From the NCBI RefSeq assembly GCF_009909195.1, contig NZ_JAAAMU010000016.1:87493-151492 (forward strand): a stretch of DNA of 64,000 bases. Direction: 5' to 3'. Positions 9,353 through 17,088 of the stretch are shown here, piece by piece. How positions within the stretch are numbered: position 1 is the stretch's first letter; each line of letters opens with the position of its first letter. The translations under genes were made by a program, and so were the position numbers. Origin of the DNA: Paenibacillus sacheonensis (GTDB lineage: Bacteria > Bacillota > Bacilli > Paenibacillales > Paenibacillaceae). A model generated the notes under the pieces. The model saw only the letters and a program-made list of their open reading frames with translations. It made no database searches and was not told where the DNA came from.

Positions 9353-11107
9353 ATGCGAAAGACTGTAAAGTGGACGGCAGCGACCGCGATGGCGTCCTTG
9401 CTGATTCTTGCAACCGCTTGCGGCTCCAACAACAATGAACCCGACAAAGCTTCCAATGCAGGCAATAACGGCAAGGCACCGGCCAACAATGCGGCGAATA
9501 CCGGCGATAACGCGGCGAATACGCCGGCCAACGCGGCCAATTCGCCGGCGGAGGGCGATCCGTACCTCGGCAAGTACGATCCGCCGATCACGCTCACGAG
9601 CGTGCGGATCATCAACGACACGATCAAATTCATGGAAGGCCAAACGATCGACAATAACATGTGGACCAAGGCCCTCGAGGAGAAACTCGGCATCAAGATC
9701 AAATACGACTGGGTCGTCAGCGGCGACCAGCCGGGCGGACAAGGCGAGCAGAAGATGAACGTCTCGATCGCGTCCGGCGATTTGCCCGAAGTCATTCCGG
9801 TCAACGCGAAGCAGCTGCAGCAATTGCAGGACGCGGGCGAGCTGGAAGACATGACGGCCATCTACGACAAATACGCATCGCCGTTCCTGAAGGAAATCCT
9901 TAATCAGGACGGTCCTGCCGCGATCTCGTCGGCAACCTTCGGGGGCAAGCTGATGGCGATTCCGAACACGGGCTCCTCCATGGACGGGGCCGCGATGATT
10001 TGGATTCGGACGGATTGGCTGAAGAAGCTGGGACTGGAGCCGCCGAAGACGATGGACGACGTGCTCAAGATCTCGGAAGCATTCACGACGCAGGATCCGG
10101 ACGGCAATAAGAAGAACGATTCGTACGGCATCGCGATGAACAAGGACTTGTACGGCGGTTTCGCCGATATTACCGGATTGCTGAACGGGTACCACGCGTA
10201 TCCGAAGCAGTGGATCAAGGACGCGAGCGGCAATATCGTCTACGGCAGCATCCAGCCGGAGATGAAGACGGCGCTGGCTACGCTGCAGGAGATGTACAAG
10301 AAAGGCGAGATCGATAAAGAATTCGGCGTCAAGGACGGCGGCAAAGAAGCGGAGCTGACGTCATCCGGCAGGATCGGCATGGAATTCGGCCAAATGTGGA
10401 ACCCGCTCTTCCCGCTCGTCGACAATAAGAAGAACGATCCGAACGCGCAATGGCAGTCGTTCCCGCTCGTCTCGAGCGACGATCAGGCGGTGACGCCGCA
10501 GGTTGGATTCTCGACGGGACAATATTTCGCGGTGAAGAAGGGCGCCGAGCATCCGGAAGCCGTCGTCAAGGCGATGAACCTGTTCGTCGAGACCGGCTGG
10601 GGCGAGACGACGACGCCGGAGAACTATGCGGCCTACTTCACGAGCGAAGGCTTCGAGAAGTTCAAAATGATGCCGTTCCAAGCATGGCCTTCGCGTAAAA
10701 ACCTGGATATCTACCTCCATGTCACGGACGCGATCAAAACGAAGGATACGTCGAAGCTCAATGCCGAGGAGAAGGACAATTACGGCAAGATCGCTGCGTT
10801 CCTTGACGGCTCGAGCACGGATGCGCTCGGCTGGGCGTACGAACGGATTTTCGCGACGGAAGGCTCGTTCAAAGTCATCGACGGCTATGTAAGCAATAAT
10901 CAGCTGAAAATGACGGAGTTCTACGGCGCGCCTACGCCGGCGATGGTCGAGAAGGACTCCAACCTGCAGAAGCGCGAGATCGAGACGTTCACGAAGATCA
11001 TCATGGGCGACCCGATCGACAACTTCGATAAGTTCGTGACCGAATGGAAGAAGCTCGGCGGCGACCAAATCACGCAGGAAGTCAACGATTGGGCCAAAAA
11101 CAAATAA
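9353..11107 (+). CDS. Extracellular sugar-binding lipoprotein (LplA-like, CUT1)
   Basis: 584 residues with a lipoprotein signal peptide ending in the lipobox LATAC (Cys at about 23), then an Asn/Ala-rich linker (residues 25-65) and a large solute-binding domain related to LplA/YtcQ proteins. The protein would be anchored outside the membrane and deliver an oligosaccharide to the two permeases encoded next. The start at 9353 is preferred because AAGGGGG lies upstream and the signal peptide begins there; an ATG at 9284 would add an implausible leader. A GC-rich hairpin at 11127-11148 separates it from the permeases and could raise its transcript level relative to theirs. Confidence 0.93.
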   Translation: MRKTVKWTAATAMASLLILATACGSNNNEPDKASNAGNNGKAPANNAANTGDNAANTPANAANSPAEGDPYLGKYDPPITLTSVRIINDTIKFMEGQTIDNNMWTKALEEKLGIKIKYDWVVSGDQPGGQGEQKMNVSIASGDLPEVIPVNAKQLQQLQDAGELEDMTAIYDKYASPFLKEILNQDGPAAISSATFGGKLMAIPNTGSSMDGAAMIWIRTDWLKKLGLEPPKTMDDVLKISEAFTTQDPDGNKKNDSYGIAMNKDLYGGFADITGLLNGYHAYPKQWIKDASGNIVYGSIQPEMKTALATLQEMYKKGEIDKEFGVKDGGKEAELTSSGRIGMEFGQMWNPLFPLVDNKKNDPNAQWQSFPLVSSDDQAVTPQVGFSTGQYFAVKKGAEHPEAVVKAMNLFVETGWGETTTPENYAAYFTSEGFEKFKMMPFQAWPSRKNLDIYLHVTDAIKTKDTSKLNAEEKDNYGKIAAFLDGSSTDALGWAYERIFATEGSFKVIDGYVSNNQLKMTEFYGAPTPAMVEKDSNLQKREIETFTKIIMGDPIDNFDKFVTEWKKLGGDQITQEVNDWAKNK

Positions 11108-11126
11108 ACGCGCGGCAGCGAGCGGC

Positions 11127-11148
11127 GGGGGAAGCGATGGCTTCCCCT
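11127..11148 (+). terminator. Intercistronic hairpin after lipoprotein gene
   Basis: GGGGAAGC-GATG-GCTTCCCC is a perfect 8-bp stem with a tetraloop and no T-run. It is more likely an mRNA-stabilising or partial-termination structure than a full terminator, because the permeases follow within 45 bases. Confidence 0.6.
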
Positions 11149-11191
11149 GCCCTTGCCATACGAATGAAGCGGAGCAGGGAGGAACAACGCC

Positions 11192-12091
11192 ATGTCATGG
11201 AAGAAGAGGAGCGAGCGGCTCCCGCTGCACCTGATGATTTTGCCGGGACTCGTCCTCATCATCGTCTACTGTTACGGCCCGATGTTGGGGCTGGTCATCG
11301 CATTCGAGAAATTCGTGCCGGCGCGAGGCATCTTCCATTCCAAATGGGCGGGATTCGATAACTTTCGCTACGTGCTGGAAATGCCGGAATCGAGCCGGAT
11401 CATCTATAATACCGTCCTGATCGCGATCATGAAGATCGTCGTCGGCCTCGTGGCTCCGATCGTCACGGCGCTGCTGCTGAACGAGGTGCGCAAGGAAGCG
11501 TTCAAGCGCGGCATTCAGACCGTCATTTATTTGCCCCACTTTCTGTCGTGGATCATTCTGGGCGGCATCCTGATCGACATCCTGTCGCCGACGGACGGCA
11601 TCGTCAACCAAGTGCTGGGCTGGTTAGGCATCCAGCCGATCTATTTTCTCGGCGATAACGGGTGGTTCCGGTACGTGCTTGTCGCCACGGACACGTGGAA
11701 GGAATTCGGATTCAACACGATCGTGTATCTGGCCGCGCTGACAAGCATCAGTCCGACCTTGTACGAAGCGGCGATCATGGACGGCGCGGGACGCTGGAAG
11801 CAGACGCAGCACGTGACGCTGCCGGGCATGATGCCGATCATTATCCTGCTGACGACCCTTAGTCTTGGAAACGTGTTAAACGCCGGCTTCGACCAGGTGT
11901 TTAATTTATATAGCCCGCAAGTGTACGAGACGGGGGACATCATCGATACGTTCGTCTATCGCATCGGCTTGGTCGACGCGCAGTTCGGCGTCGCGACGGC
12001 GGTGGGCATTTTCAAATCGGTCGTTTCGCTGATCTTCATCTCCGTGTCCTACTACCTGGCCTACCGGTTCGCCAAGTACCGCATTTTCTAG
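11192..12091 (+). CDS. Sugar ABC transporter permease (LplB-type)
   Basis: 299 residues with about six membrane segments and the EAA loop YEAAIMDGAGRWKQTQHVTLPGMMPII, the contact site for the ATPase. N-terminal LPLHLMILPGLVLIIVYCYGPMLGLVIAFEKF is typical of the LplB/YteP subgroup that serves polysaccharide-derived oligosaccharides. Ribosome site AGGGAGGAA at 11176-11184. It is the middle gene of a lipoprotein-permease-permease set. No ATPase gene is nearby, so a shared MsmX-type ATPase is inferred. Confidence 0.93.
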   Translation: MSWKKRSERLPLHLMILPGLVLIIVYCYGPMLGLVIAFEKFVPARGIFHSKWAGFDNFRYVLEMPESSRIIYNTVLIAIMKIVVGLVAPIVTALLLNEVRKEAFKRGIQTVIYLPHFLSWIILGGILIDILSPTDGIVNQVLGWLGIQPIYFLGDNGWFRYVLVATDTWKEFGFNTIVYLAALTSISPTLYEAAIMDGAGRWKQTQHVTLPGMMPIIILLTTLSLGNVLNAGFDQVFNLYSPQVYETGDIIDTFVYRIGLVDAQFGVATAVGIFKSVVSLIFISVSYYLAYRFAKYRIF

Positions 12092-12109
12092 AGAAAGGAG
12101 TGAGCGGGA

Positions 12110-12994
12110 ATGCTGGAGCATTATACGTTTAGCCGACGGCTGTTTCTGGGCTTTAACTACGTTTTCCTCGCCTGCTTGGGAATCCTTTGCATTCTGCCGA
12201 TCATCCACGTGCTGGCGCTGTCCTTCAGCTCGAGCAATGCCGCTCAGGCGGGATACGTCAAGCTGTGGCCGGTTCAGTTCACGCTAAGCTCCTACGATTT
12301 CGTGACGCATAAGGCCGCGTTCTGGAAATCCATTATCGTCACGCTGAAACGGGTCGGGATCGGCGTGCCGTTCAACATGCTGCTCACGGTGCTGGTCGCT
12401 TATCCGCTAGCCAAGGAAGTCGGCAAATTCCCGATGCGCACGTTCTACGCCTGGATCTTCGTCGTGACGATTCTGTTCGGCGGGGGACTGATTCCGCTCT
12501 ATATGACGGTCAAATACACGGGCATCATGGACAGTTTGTGGGCGATGGTGCTGCCCGGCGCCGTGCCGGTGTTCAACGTCATCCTGCTGCTGAACTTCTT
12601 CCGCGGGCTGCCGAAGGAGCTCGAGGAAGCGGCGTTCATGGACGGCGCCGGCCATTGGACGACGCTGTGGCGGATCTTCCTGCCGCTCTCGCTGCCCGCG
12701 CTCGCCACGATTACGCTGTTCGCGACGGTCGGCCACTGGAATTCCTGGTTCGACGGCATCATCTACATGAACTCGCCGGACCATTATCCGCTGCAGAGCT
12801 ATCTGCAGACCGTCGTCATCAACCGCGACCTGACGCTGATGTCCTCGTCGGACATGAAGTCGCTGACGGAGGTCAACGACCGAACCGCCAAAGCCGCGCA
12901 GATCTTCCTCGGAGCGCTGCCGATCCTGCTGGTGTACCCGTTCCTGCAGCGATTCTTCATGAAAGGGATCGTGCTCGGAAGCGTAAAAGAATAG
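12110..12994 (+). CDS. Sugar ABC transporter permease (YtcP/MalG-type)
   Basis: 294 residues, six predicted membrane segments, EAA loop LEEAAFMDGAGHWTTLWRIFLPLSLPAL. The N-terminal region (LGFNYVFLACLGILCILPIIHVLALSFSS) and C-terminal FLQRFFMKGIVLGSVKE match the YtcP group that partners LplB-like permeases. Ribosome site AAAGGAG at 12094-12100. It is the last gene of the importer operon, followed by a hairpin terminator at 13010-13042. Confidence 0.93.
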   Translation: MLEHYTFSRRLFLGFNYVFLACLGILCILPIIHVLALSFSSSNAAQAGYVKLWPVQFTLSSYDFVTHKAAFWKSIIVTLKRVGIGVPFNMLLTVLVAYPLAKEVGKFPMRTFYAWIFVVTILFGGGLIPLYMTVKYTGIMDSLWAMVLPGAVPVFNVILLLNFFRGLPKELEEAAFMDGAGHWTTLWRIFLPLSLPALATITLFATVGHWNSWFDGIIYMNSPDHYPLQSYLQTVVINRDLTLMSSSDMKSLTEVNDRTAKAAQIFLGALPILLVYPFLQRFFMKGIVLGSVKE

Positions 12995-13009
12995 AGATGA
13001 TTGCGTCAG

Positions 13010-13042
13010 AACCCGCGCGTAGAGCGAATCTATGCGCGGGTT
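13010..13042 (+). terminator. Terminator of the first sugar-importer operon
   Basis: AACCCGCGC and GCGCGGGTT form a 9-bp stem around a 15-base loop, followed by a short, T-poor tail (GTTTGG). It is moderately convincing as the operon end. Confidence 0.6.
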
Positions 13043-13258
13043 GTTTGGCATGCGGCGAAGGTGGATTACGCTAGTAAGCGCGATCCTATCCGTTCTCGCT
13101 GCGGATGCAAATTATGGAAACTAATGCTACTAATCTACTGTCTTTTTATGCTAATCTATGAGGGAATATGTAGAAATTGCACTGACCTGCCGAATAAGAT
13201 TCTATACAGGTTTTTCGATTGTTTTCCGATTCATTCTCAAGGGGGTGTCCGGGTACGG

Positions 13259-15205
13259 ATGAGAAAAGCTTTGAAAATCATGTTGGCGGGAATGGTCGTT
13301 ATATCCGCTCTCCCGGTGCTGCAGGGAAAGACCGCCGAAGCGGCGGCAGCGCCTATATGCCCCGGCATGTCGGTGATGAGCGATCCGCTCGCGCTGAGCA
13401 TGGAGGCCGGCAGCACGGTGATTTGGGACGGGGTAACCCCGGCTCTATTGGAAGCGAAGAAGAAATACGAGCAGCTGCTGAGCGAGCGGGGCTGGAAGAT
13501 TACCTACAATTCCGCCTATCGACCCTTTGAATATCAGCGGCATTTGAAAGAAATCGTGTCGGCCCCGCTGAATGCCTGCAAGAGCGGCGAAAAAGCGAAG
13601 CATGCCTTGGGGACGGAAGTCGCCGCCGCGAACTACGAGGCGCCGCATACGAAGGGTATCGCCTTCGATGCTTCCGTCACGGACGAGAAAGGAAATGCGC
13701 TCAACGGCATGACCTTCGTGAGTCCCTTGCTCACGGAAGTCGCCGCGCGGGCCGGATTGGGATTTACGCTTCAGTCGACGGACGGCGTCCATCATGAACT
13801 GATGCTGGTAGTCGGCTCGAACCCGCCGGCACCGGGACAGCAAAGCCTGCCCGAGAAGAAGATCGGGACGGGCCTGGTCGTGACGACGAGCGGCAATCTG
13901 AATATCCGCAGCCAGGCGTCCGCCGTAGGGGCGATCGTCGGCAGCGCAAGCAGAGGTTCCTCCGTCAACGTCTACGGGATCGAGGGAGACTGGTATTTGA
14001 TCCAAACCGGCAGCGTGGCTGGGTACGTGAGCAAGGACTACTTGAAGTACGTGCCGGCGACGCCGATATCCGATTCGCCGAAGGAGCCGAGTCTTCCAGC
14101 GGCGAAGATCGGGACGGGCACCGTCGTGACGCAAAGCGCGAATCTGAACATTCGTAGCCAGCCATCGACGGACGGAACGGTCGTCGCCAGGGTCCGGACC
14201 GGCGTTTCGCTGGACGTCTACAAATCCGAGCAAGCTTGGTATTTGGTCAAAACCGGTGCCATCGTCGGTTACGCAAGCAAAGACTACGTGAAGTTCGTGC
14301 CGGCAGCGACGGCGACGCCGAGCCCGCCGCCGACGAAGACGCCGCCGACGAAGACGCCGCCGGCGAAGACGCCGGAGTCTGGCGGGCAGACGCAGCCGGG
14401 CTTGCCGGATGCGAAGATCGGGACAGGCCTGATCGTGACGCAAAGCGGGGCGATTAACGTCCGCAGCCAGGCGTCGGCCGGAGGGGCTGTCATCAGCAGC
14501 GTGAATAAAGGCGCGACGGTCGATGTCTACAAGATCGCGGGGGACTGGTATTTGATCCGCTCCGGCAGCGTGACCGGGTATGTAAGCAAAGCGTATGTGC
14601 GGGTGGTCACGCTCGCCTCCGCGCCGCCCGCGTCGACCTCGGCGATCAAGCTTGCGAGCCAAGCGACCTTCGCCAAGATCTATCGCTTTACGATGGAGAA
14701 GGAAGGCTTGCTGACGAATAAGTCCTACGATTCCGGCGCCAAAACCAACCGCGGCATTACGCAAAGCGAATATTCGCAGTACCTCAAGAAGAAAGGACTG
14801 CGCGATAAAAGCGTGGCGCAGATCCAGGATGCCGAGGCCTACGACATTTACTACAATGCGTATTGGCTGGCTGTCGGGGCTGATCGCATGAGCGAGAAAC
14901 TGGCCATTGTCATGTTCGACACGCTCGTGAACATGGGGTACGGCAGCAGCGGAGATACGGGCGGCGCCGTTAAGTTCCTGCAGCAAGCGCTTGGGGTAAA
15001 GGCGGACGGCGATTGGGGAGCGGCCACCGAATCGGCATTCCTGAAGCAGCCGCTCGAGAAGCATGATGCATTGGCGCGGCAGGTTCTCCAATCGAGGCTT
15101 GATTACCGCTACGCCCGCGTGAAGCAGGACATCGCGCAGCAGAAGTTTCTCGCAGGCTGGATAAACCGCGATTATGCGCTGCGGGCCTTCGTCGGCTTGA
15201 AATGA
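13259..15205 (+). CDS. Secreted two-enzyme peptidoglycan hydrolase (M15 - SH3 x3 - GH108)
   Basis: 648 residues. A signal peptide (1-31, ending AEAAAA) is followed by a D-Ala-D-Ala carboxypeptidase-like M15 domain (about 60-185) with HTKGIAFD and VHHEL metal/catalytic motifs. Three bacterial SH3 domains follow (about 198-262, 280-345, 385-450), each with LNIRS/INVRSQ and GYVSKxY; the second and third are separated by a PPTKTP-rich linker. The C-terminal 170 residues match glycoside hydrolase 108 with its PG-binding tail: the glutamate in TMEKEGLLTN, then TNRGIT and a VKADGDWGAAT repeat. One protein could thus cut both peptide and glycan. The start at 13259 begins the signal peptide; the ribosome site (AAGGGGG) is somewhat distant. 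Confidence 0.85.
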   Translation: MRKALKIMLAGMVVISALPVLQGKTAEAAAAPICPGMSVMSDPLALSMEAGSTVIWDGVTPALLEAKKKYEQLLSERGWKITYNSAYRPFEYQRHLKEIVSAPLNACKSGEKAKHALGTEVAAANYEAPHTKGIAFDASVTDEKGNALNGMTFVSPLLTEVAARAGLGFTLQSTDGVHHELMLVVGSNPPAPGQQSLPEKKIGTGLVVTTSGNLNIRSQASAVGAIVGSASRGSSVNVYGIEGDWYLIQTGSVAGYVSKDYLKYVPATPISDSPKEPSLPAAKIGTGTVVTQSANLNIRSQPSTDGTVVARVRTGVSLDVYKSEQAWYLVKTGAIVGYASKDYVKFVPAATATPSPPPTKTPPTKTPPAKTPESGGQTQPGLPDAKIGTGLIVTQSGAINVRSQASAGGAVISSVNKGATVDVYKIAGDWYLIRSGSVTGYVSKAYVRVVTLASAPPASTSAIKLASQATFAKIYRFTMEKEGLLTNKSYDSGAKTNRGITQSEYSQYLKKKGLRDKSVAQIQDAEAYDIYYNAYWLAVGADRMSEKLAIVMFDTLVNMGYGSSGDTGGAVKFLQQALGVKADGDWGAATESAFLKQPLEKHDALARQVLQSRLDYRYARVKQDIAQQKFLAGWINRDYALRAFVGLK

Positions 15206-15253
15206 AGGAAAATGCGTTGGTCGGTTTGAAGTGAAGGAAAGCACGTCGAACGG

Positions 15254-15295
15254 AAAGAGCTGCCCGTAAGCCTTGTGGCTTTCGGGCAGCTCTTT
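15254..15295 (+). terminator. Terminator after peptidoglycan hydrolase
   Basis: AAAGAGCTGCCCG-AAGCC pairs with GGCTT-CGGGCAGCTCTTT around a TTGT loop, followed by TTTTC. It is an intrinsic terminator for the upstream gene. A near copy of the stem recurs at 15751-15790. Confidence 0.85.
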
Positions 15296-15750
15296 TCAAA
15301 TTGTAGAGAAACCCGCGTTTATGAAACGGCTGGTTCTCTCTTTATTTTTAAGTCTAAATTAGGGCGACGTAAACGACTGCGGCGGGGGCATCGGCTTGCA
15401 GCGGAAGCAGTCGATCGTTCAACGTGTGTTTGGGCACATCCCTAACTTCTAACGATTGTCAGCGGTGCTAATCCCCCAAAAAAACGGCTAAATAAACGCT
15501 AACGCTTCTGACAGACGTTATTAGGCGTATAGAGGCTGATTTCACGGAAAAATCGTTCAATAAGCTTCCTGGCAACCGTTAGCGATATAAAGTGCGCATT
15601 TTGAGCCGATTAGCGCTCCGTACAATCGTTAGCTGCAGAGCTGCAGGTGCTTTAAGGTTTAGGATCATTCTCGCAAGCAGGGTTTTAATGGCTTTCATCG
15701 GCGATCTGCATCCCGATAGAGTACCGGGATTTTTGGCATTCTCGACAATC
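15296..15750. repeat. Gene-free spacer with inverted repeat pair
   Basis: No gene is visible. CTAACGATTGT-N7-GCTAATC at 15449-15473 recurs as its inverse at 15608-15632, about 160 bases apart. Between them further half-copies appear (CGCTAACGC, CCGTTAGCG). The stretch looks like degenerate intergenic repeat DNA with potential for a long cruciform. Confidence 0.6.
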
Positions 15751-15798
15751 TGAGAGCTGCCCGGAAGCCGCATGGCTTTCGGGCAGCTCATTTATTTT
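15751..15798. terminator. Second copy of GAGCTGCCCG hairpin
   Basis: GAGCTGCCCGGAAGCC-GCAT-GGCTTTCGGGCAGCTC is nearly the same stem as 15254-15295, followed on the plus strand by TTTATTTT. No plus-strand gene lies just upstream; on the minus strand it sits right after the TagO-like gene and may end that transcript. Confidence 0.65.
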
Positions 15799-15823
15799 GT
15801 CCGACTCCCGTCCGCCGCTGCCA

Positions 15824-16789
15824 TCATACATGCAGCAGCAGCAGGATAATCGAAGACAGGCTCAAGCATCCGTTGATCAGATAGAGAAACATGACGACCT
15901 GCTTCGGACTGAGTCCCGCCCGCAGCAGACGGTAATGCGCTTGACTGGCATCGGCCTGGTAGATGGGCTTGCCCATGAAGAAGCGCTTCACGACGACGAA
16001 CAGATTGTCGAAGATCGGCACGCCGAGCGCCAGGATCGGGATGAAGAGCGAGAGCACGGTCGCCTGCTTGAACGCGCCGTCGAGGGCGATGACGGCCAGG
16101 ATGAATCCGAGGAAGGTCGCGCCCGCATCGCCCATGAACACCTGAGCCGGCGGCTTGTTGTAGCGCAGGTACGCGATCGTGACGCCGCATAGAATGATCG
16201 CCATCAACGCGGACTCGGACTGCCCCTTGGCGAGCGCGACGACGAAGAGCGTAACGGCGGATATCGCGGATAGTCCTCCGGCGAGCCCGTCCATGCCGTC
16301 GGAGAAATTGATGACGGTCGTCACCCCGAAGATCCACAGAATCGTCAGGATGAACTGGAGCCATTCCGGTAAATTAACGAAGACGCCGCTAATGGGATTG
16401 TAGAAGCCGCTGAACGTGATGCCGGAGGCATAGACGATGACCGCGGCGGAAATTTGCACGAGAAACTTGGGCATGGTCGGAAAATCTTTGCCGCGCGTCT
16501 TGAACCAGTCGTCGACGGTACCGATGGCCAGCAGCAGCAGCGAGCCCAGGATGATCGCTCCCGTCTGCAGCGTAAACCCCTTCATCGCGAACAAATACGT
16601 CGCCATAAAGCCGGCGAAGATCGCGTAGCTGGCGGTCAGCGGAATCGGCTTGCGATGGATTTTGCGCTCGACGCCCTGCCGGGGCTTGTCCACGAAATCC
16701 AGGCGGAACGCCAGTTTGCCGAGCGGCGGGATGAGAAGGTACACGATGAAGAAGGATACGATGAAAGCAATGGCGTACGAAATGATCAT
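15824..16789 (-). CDS. Undecaprenyl-phosphate GlcNAc/MurNAc-1-phosphate transferase family (TagO/WecA/MraY)
   Basis: 321 residues of very hydrophobic sequence (about 10 membrane segments) with polyprenyl-phosphate transferase motifs: GTVDDWF (metal-binding Asp pair), INFSDGMDGLAGG, FMGDAGATFLGF and a cytoplasmic loop MGKPIYQADASQAHYRLL. It would link a sugar-1-phosphate to undecaprenyl phosphate in wall teichoic acid, O-glycan or peptidoglycan synthesis. The loop most resembles TagO/WecA enzymes, but their usual HHRLL is AHYRLL here. It is not in a mur cluster, so it is unlikely to be the essential MraY. Ribosome site AGGAG precedes the ATG closely. Confidence 0.87.
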   Translation of the reverse strand: MIISYAIAFIVSFFIVYLLIPPLGKLAFRLDFVDKPRQGVERKIHRKPIPLTASYAIFAGFMATYLFAMKGFTLQTGAIILGSLLLLAIGTVDDWFKTRGKDFPTMPKFLVQISAAVIVYASGITFSGFYNPISGVFVNLPEWLQFILTILWIFGVTTVINFSDGMDGLAGGLSAISAVTLFVVALAKGQSESALMAIILCGVTIAYLRYNKPPAQVFMGDAGATFLGFILAVIALDGAFKQATVLSLFIPILALGVPIFDNLFVVVKRFFMGKPIYQADASQAHYRLLRAGLSPKQVVMFLYLINGCLSLSSIILLLLHV

Positions 16790-17088
16790 CAGCTCCTGAC
16801 ATGATTTGGACGGTCCCCGTCGATGCTAAGGATGCGCTTTCCTGCCCGTCTTTATTCTATTGTTGAAGACGGGCCGACTCGGCGAAATGTTCCAATTTGT
16901 CGTCAAATGTCGAATCTTTTGTGAACAACCTGATAAATGGCTGCCAGTTGTGGGATAATAACCACATTCGTTCCAAAAAGGGATGCTGCAGATTCACTTT
17001 AATTTCCTGATTGTAATTCCGAGTAATCCAGTATACAATACTGGGAGATTGATAGACAACGAAGAGAGACAAGAGAGGGAGATCCACC
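16790..17088. other. Divergent intergenic region, about 300 bases
   Basis: This region separates the minus-strand transferase gene from the plus-strand peptide-binding gene. It holds the promoter described at 17011-17039 and otherwise shows no gene or strong repeat. Confidence 0.6.
17011..17039 (+). promoter_or_regulatory. Sigma-A-like promoter for peptide importer
   Basis: TTGTAA and TACAAT are separated by 17 bases, about 50 bases before the start of the peptide-binding protein gene. Spacing and location fit a housekeeping promoter. Confidence 0.6.

Noticed and set aside
13259..15205. Prophage lysis gene
   Set aside because: GH108 occurs in phage lysins, but there is no holin, structural gene, integrase or attachment site nearby and the protein has its own signal peptide.
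13445..15244. Long minus-strand open frame opposite the peptidoglycan hydrolase
   Set aside because: Its Arg/His/Ala-rich translation has no domain and the plus-strand gene is unambiguous. Similar long antisense frames (17197-18669, 7631-8941, 54763-56556) arise from high-GC codon use.
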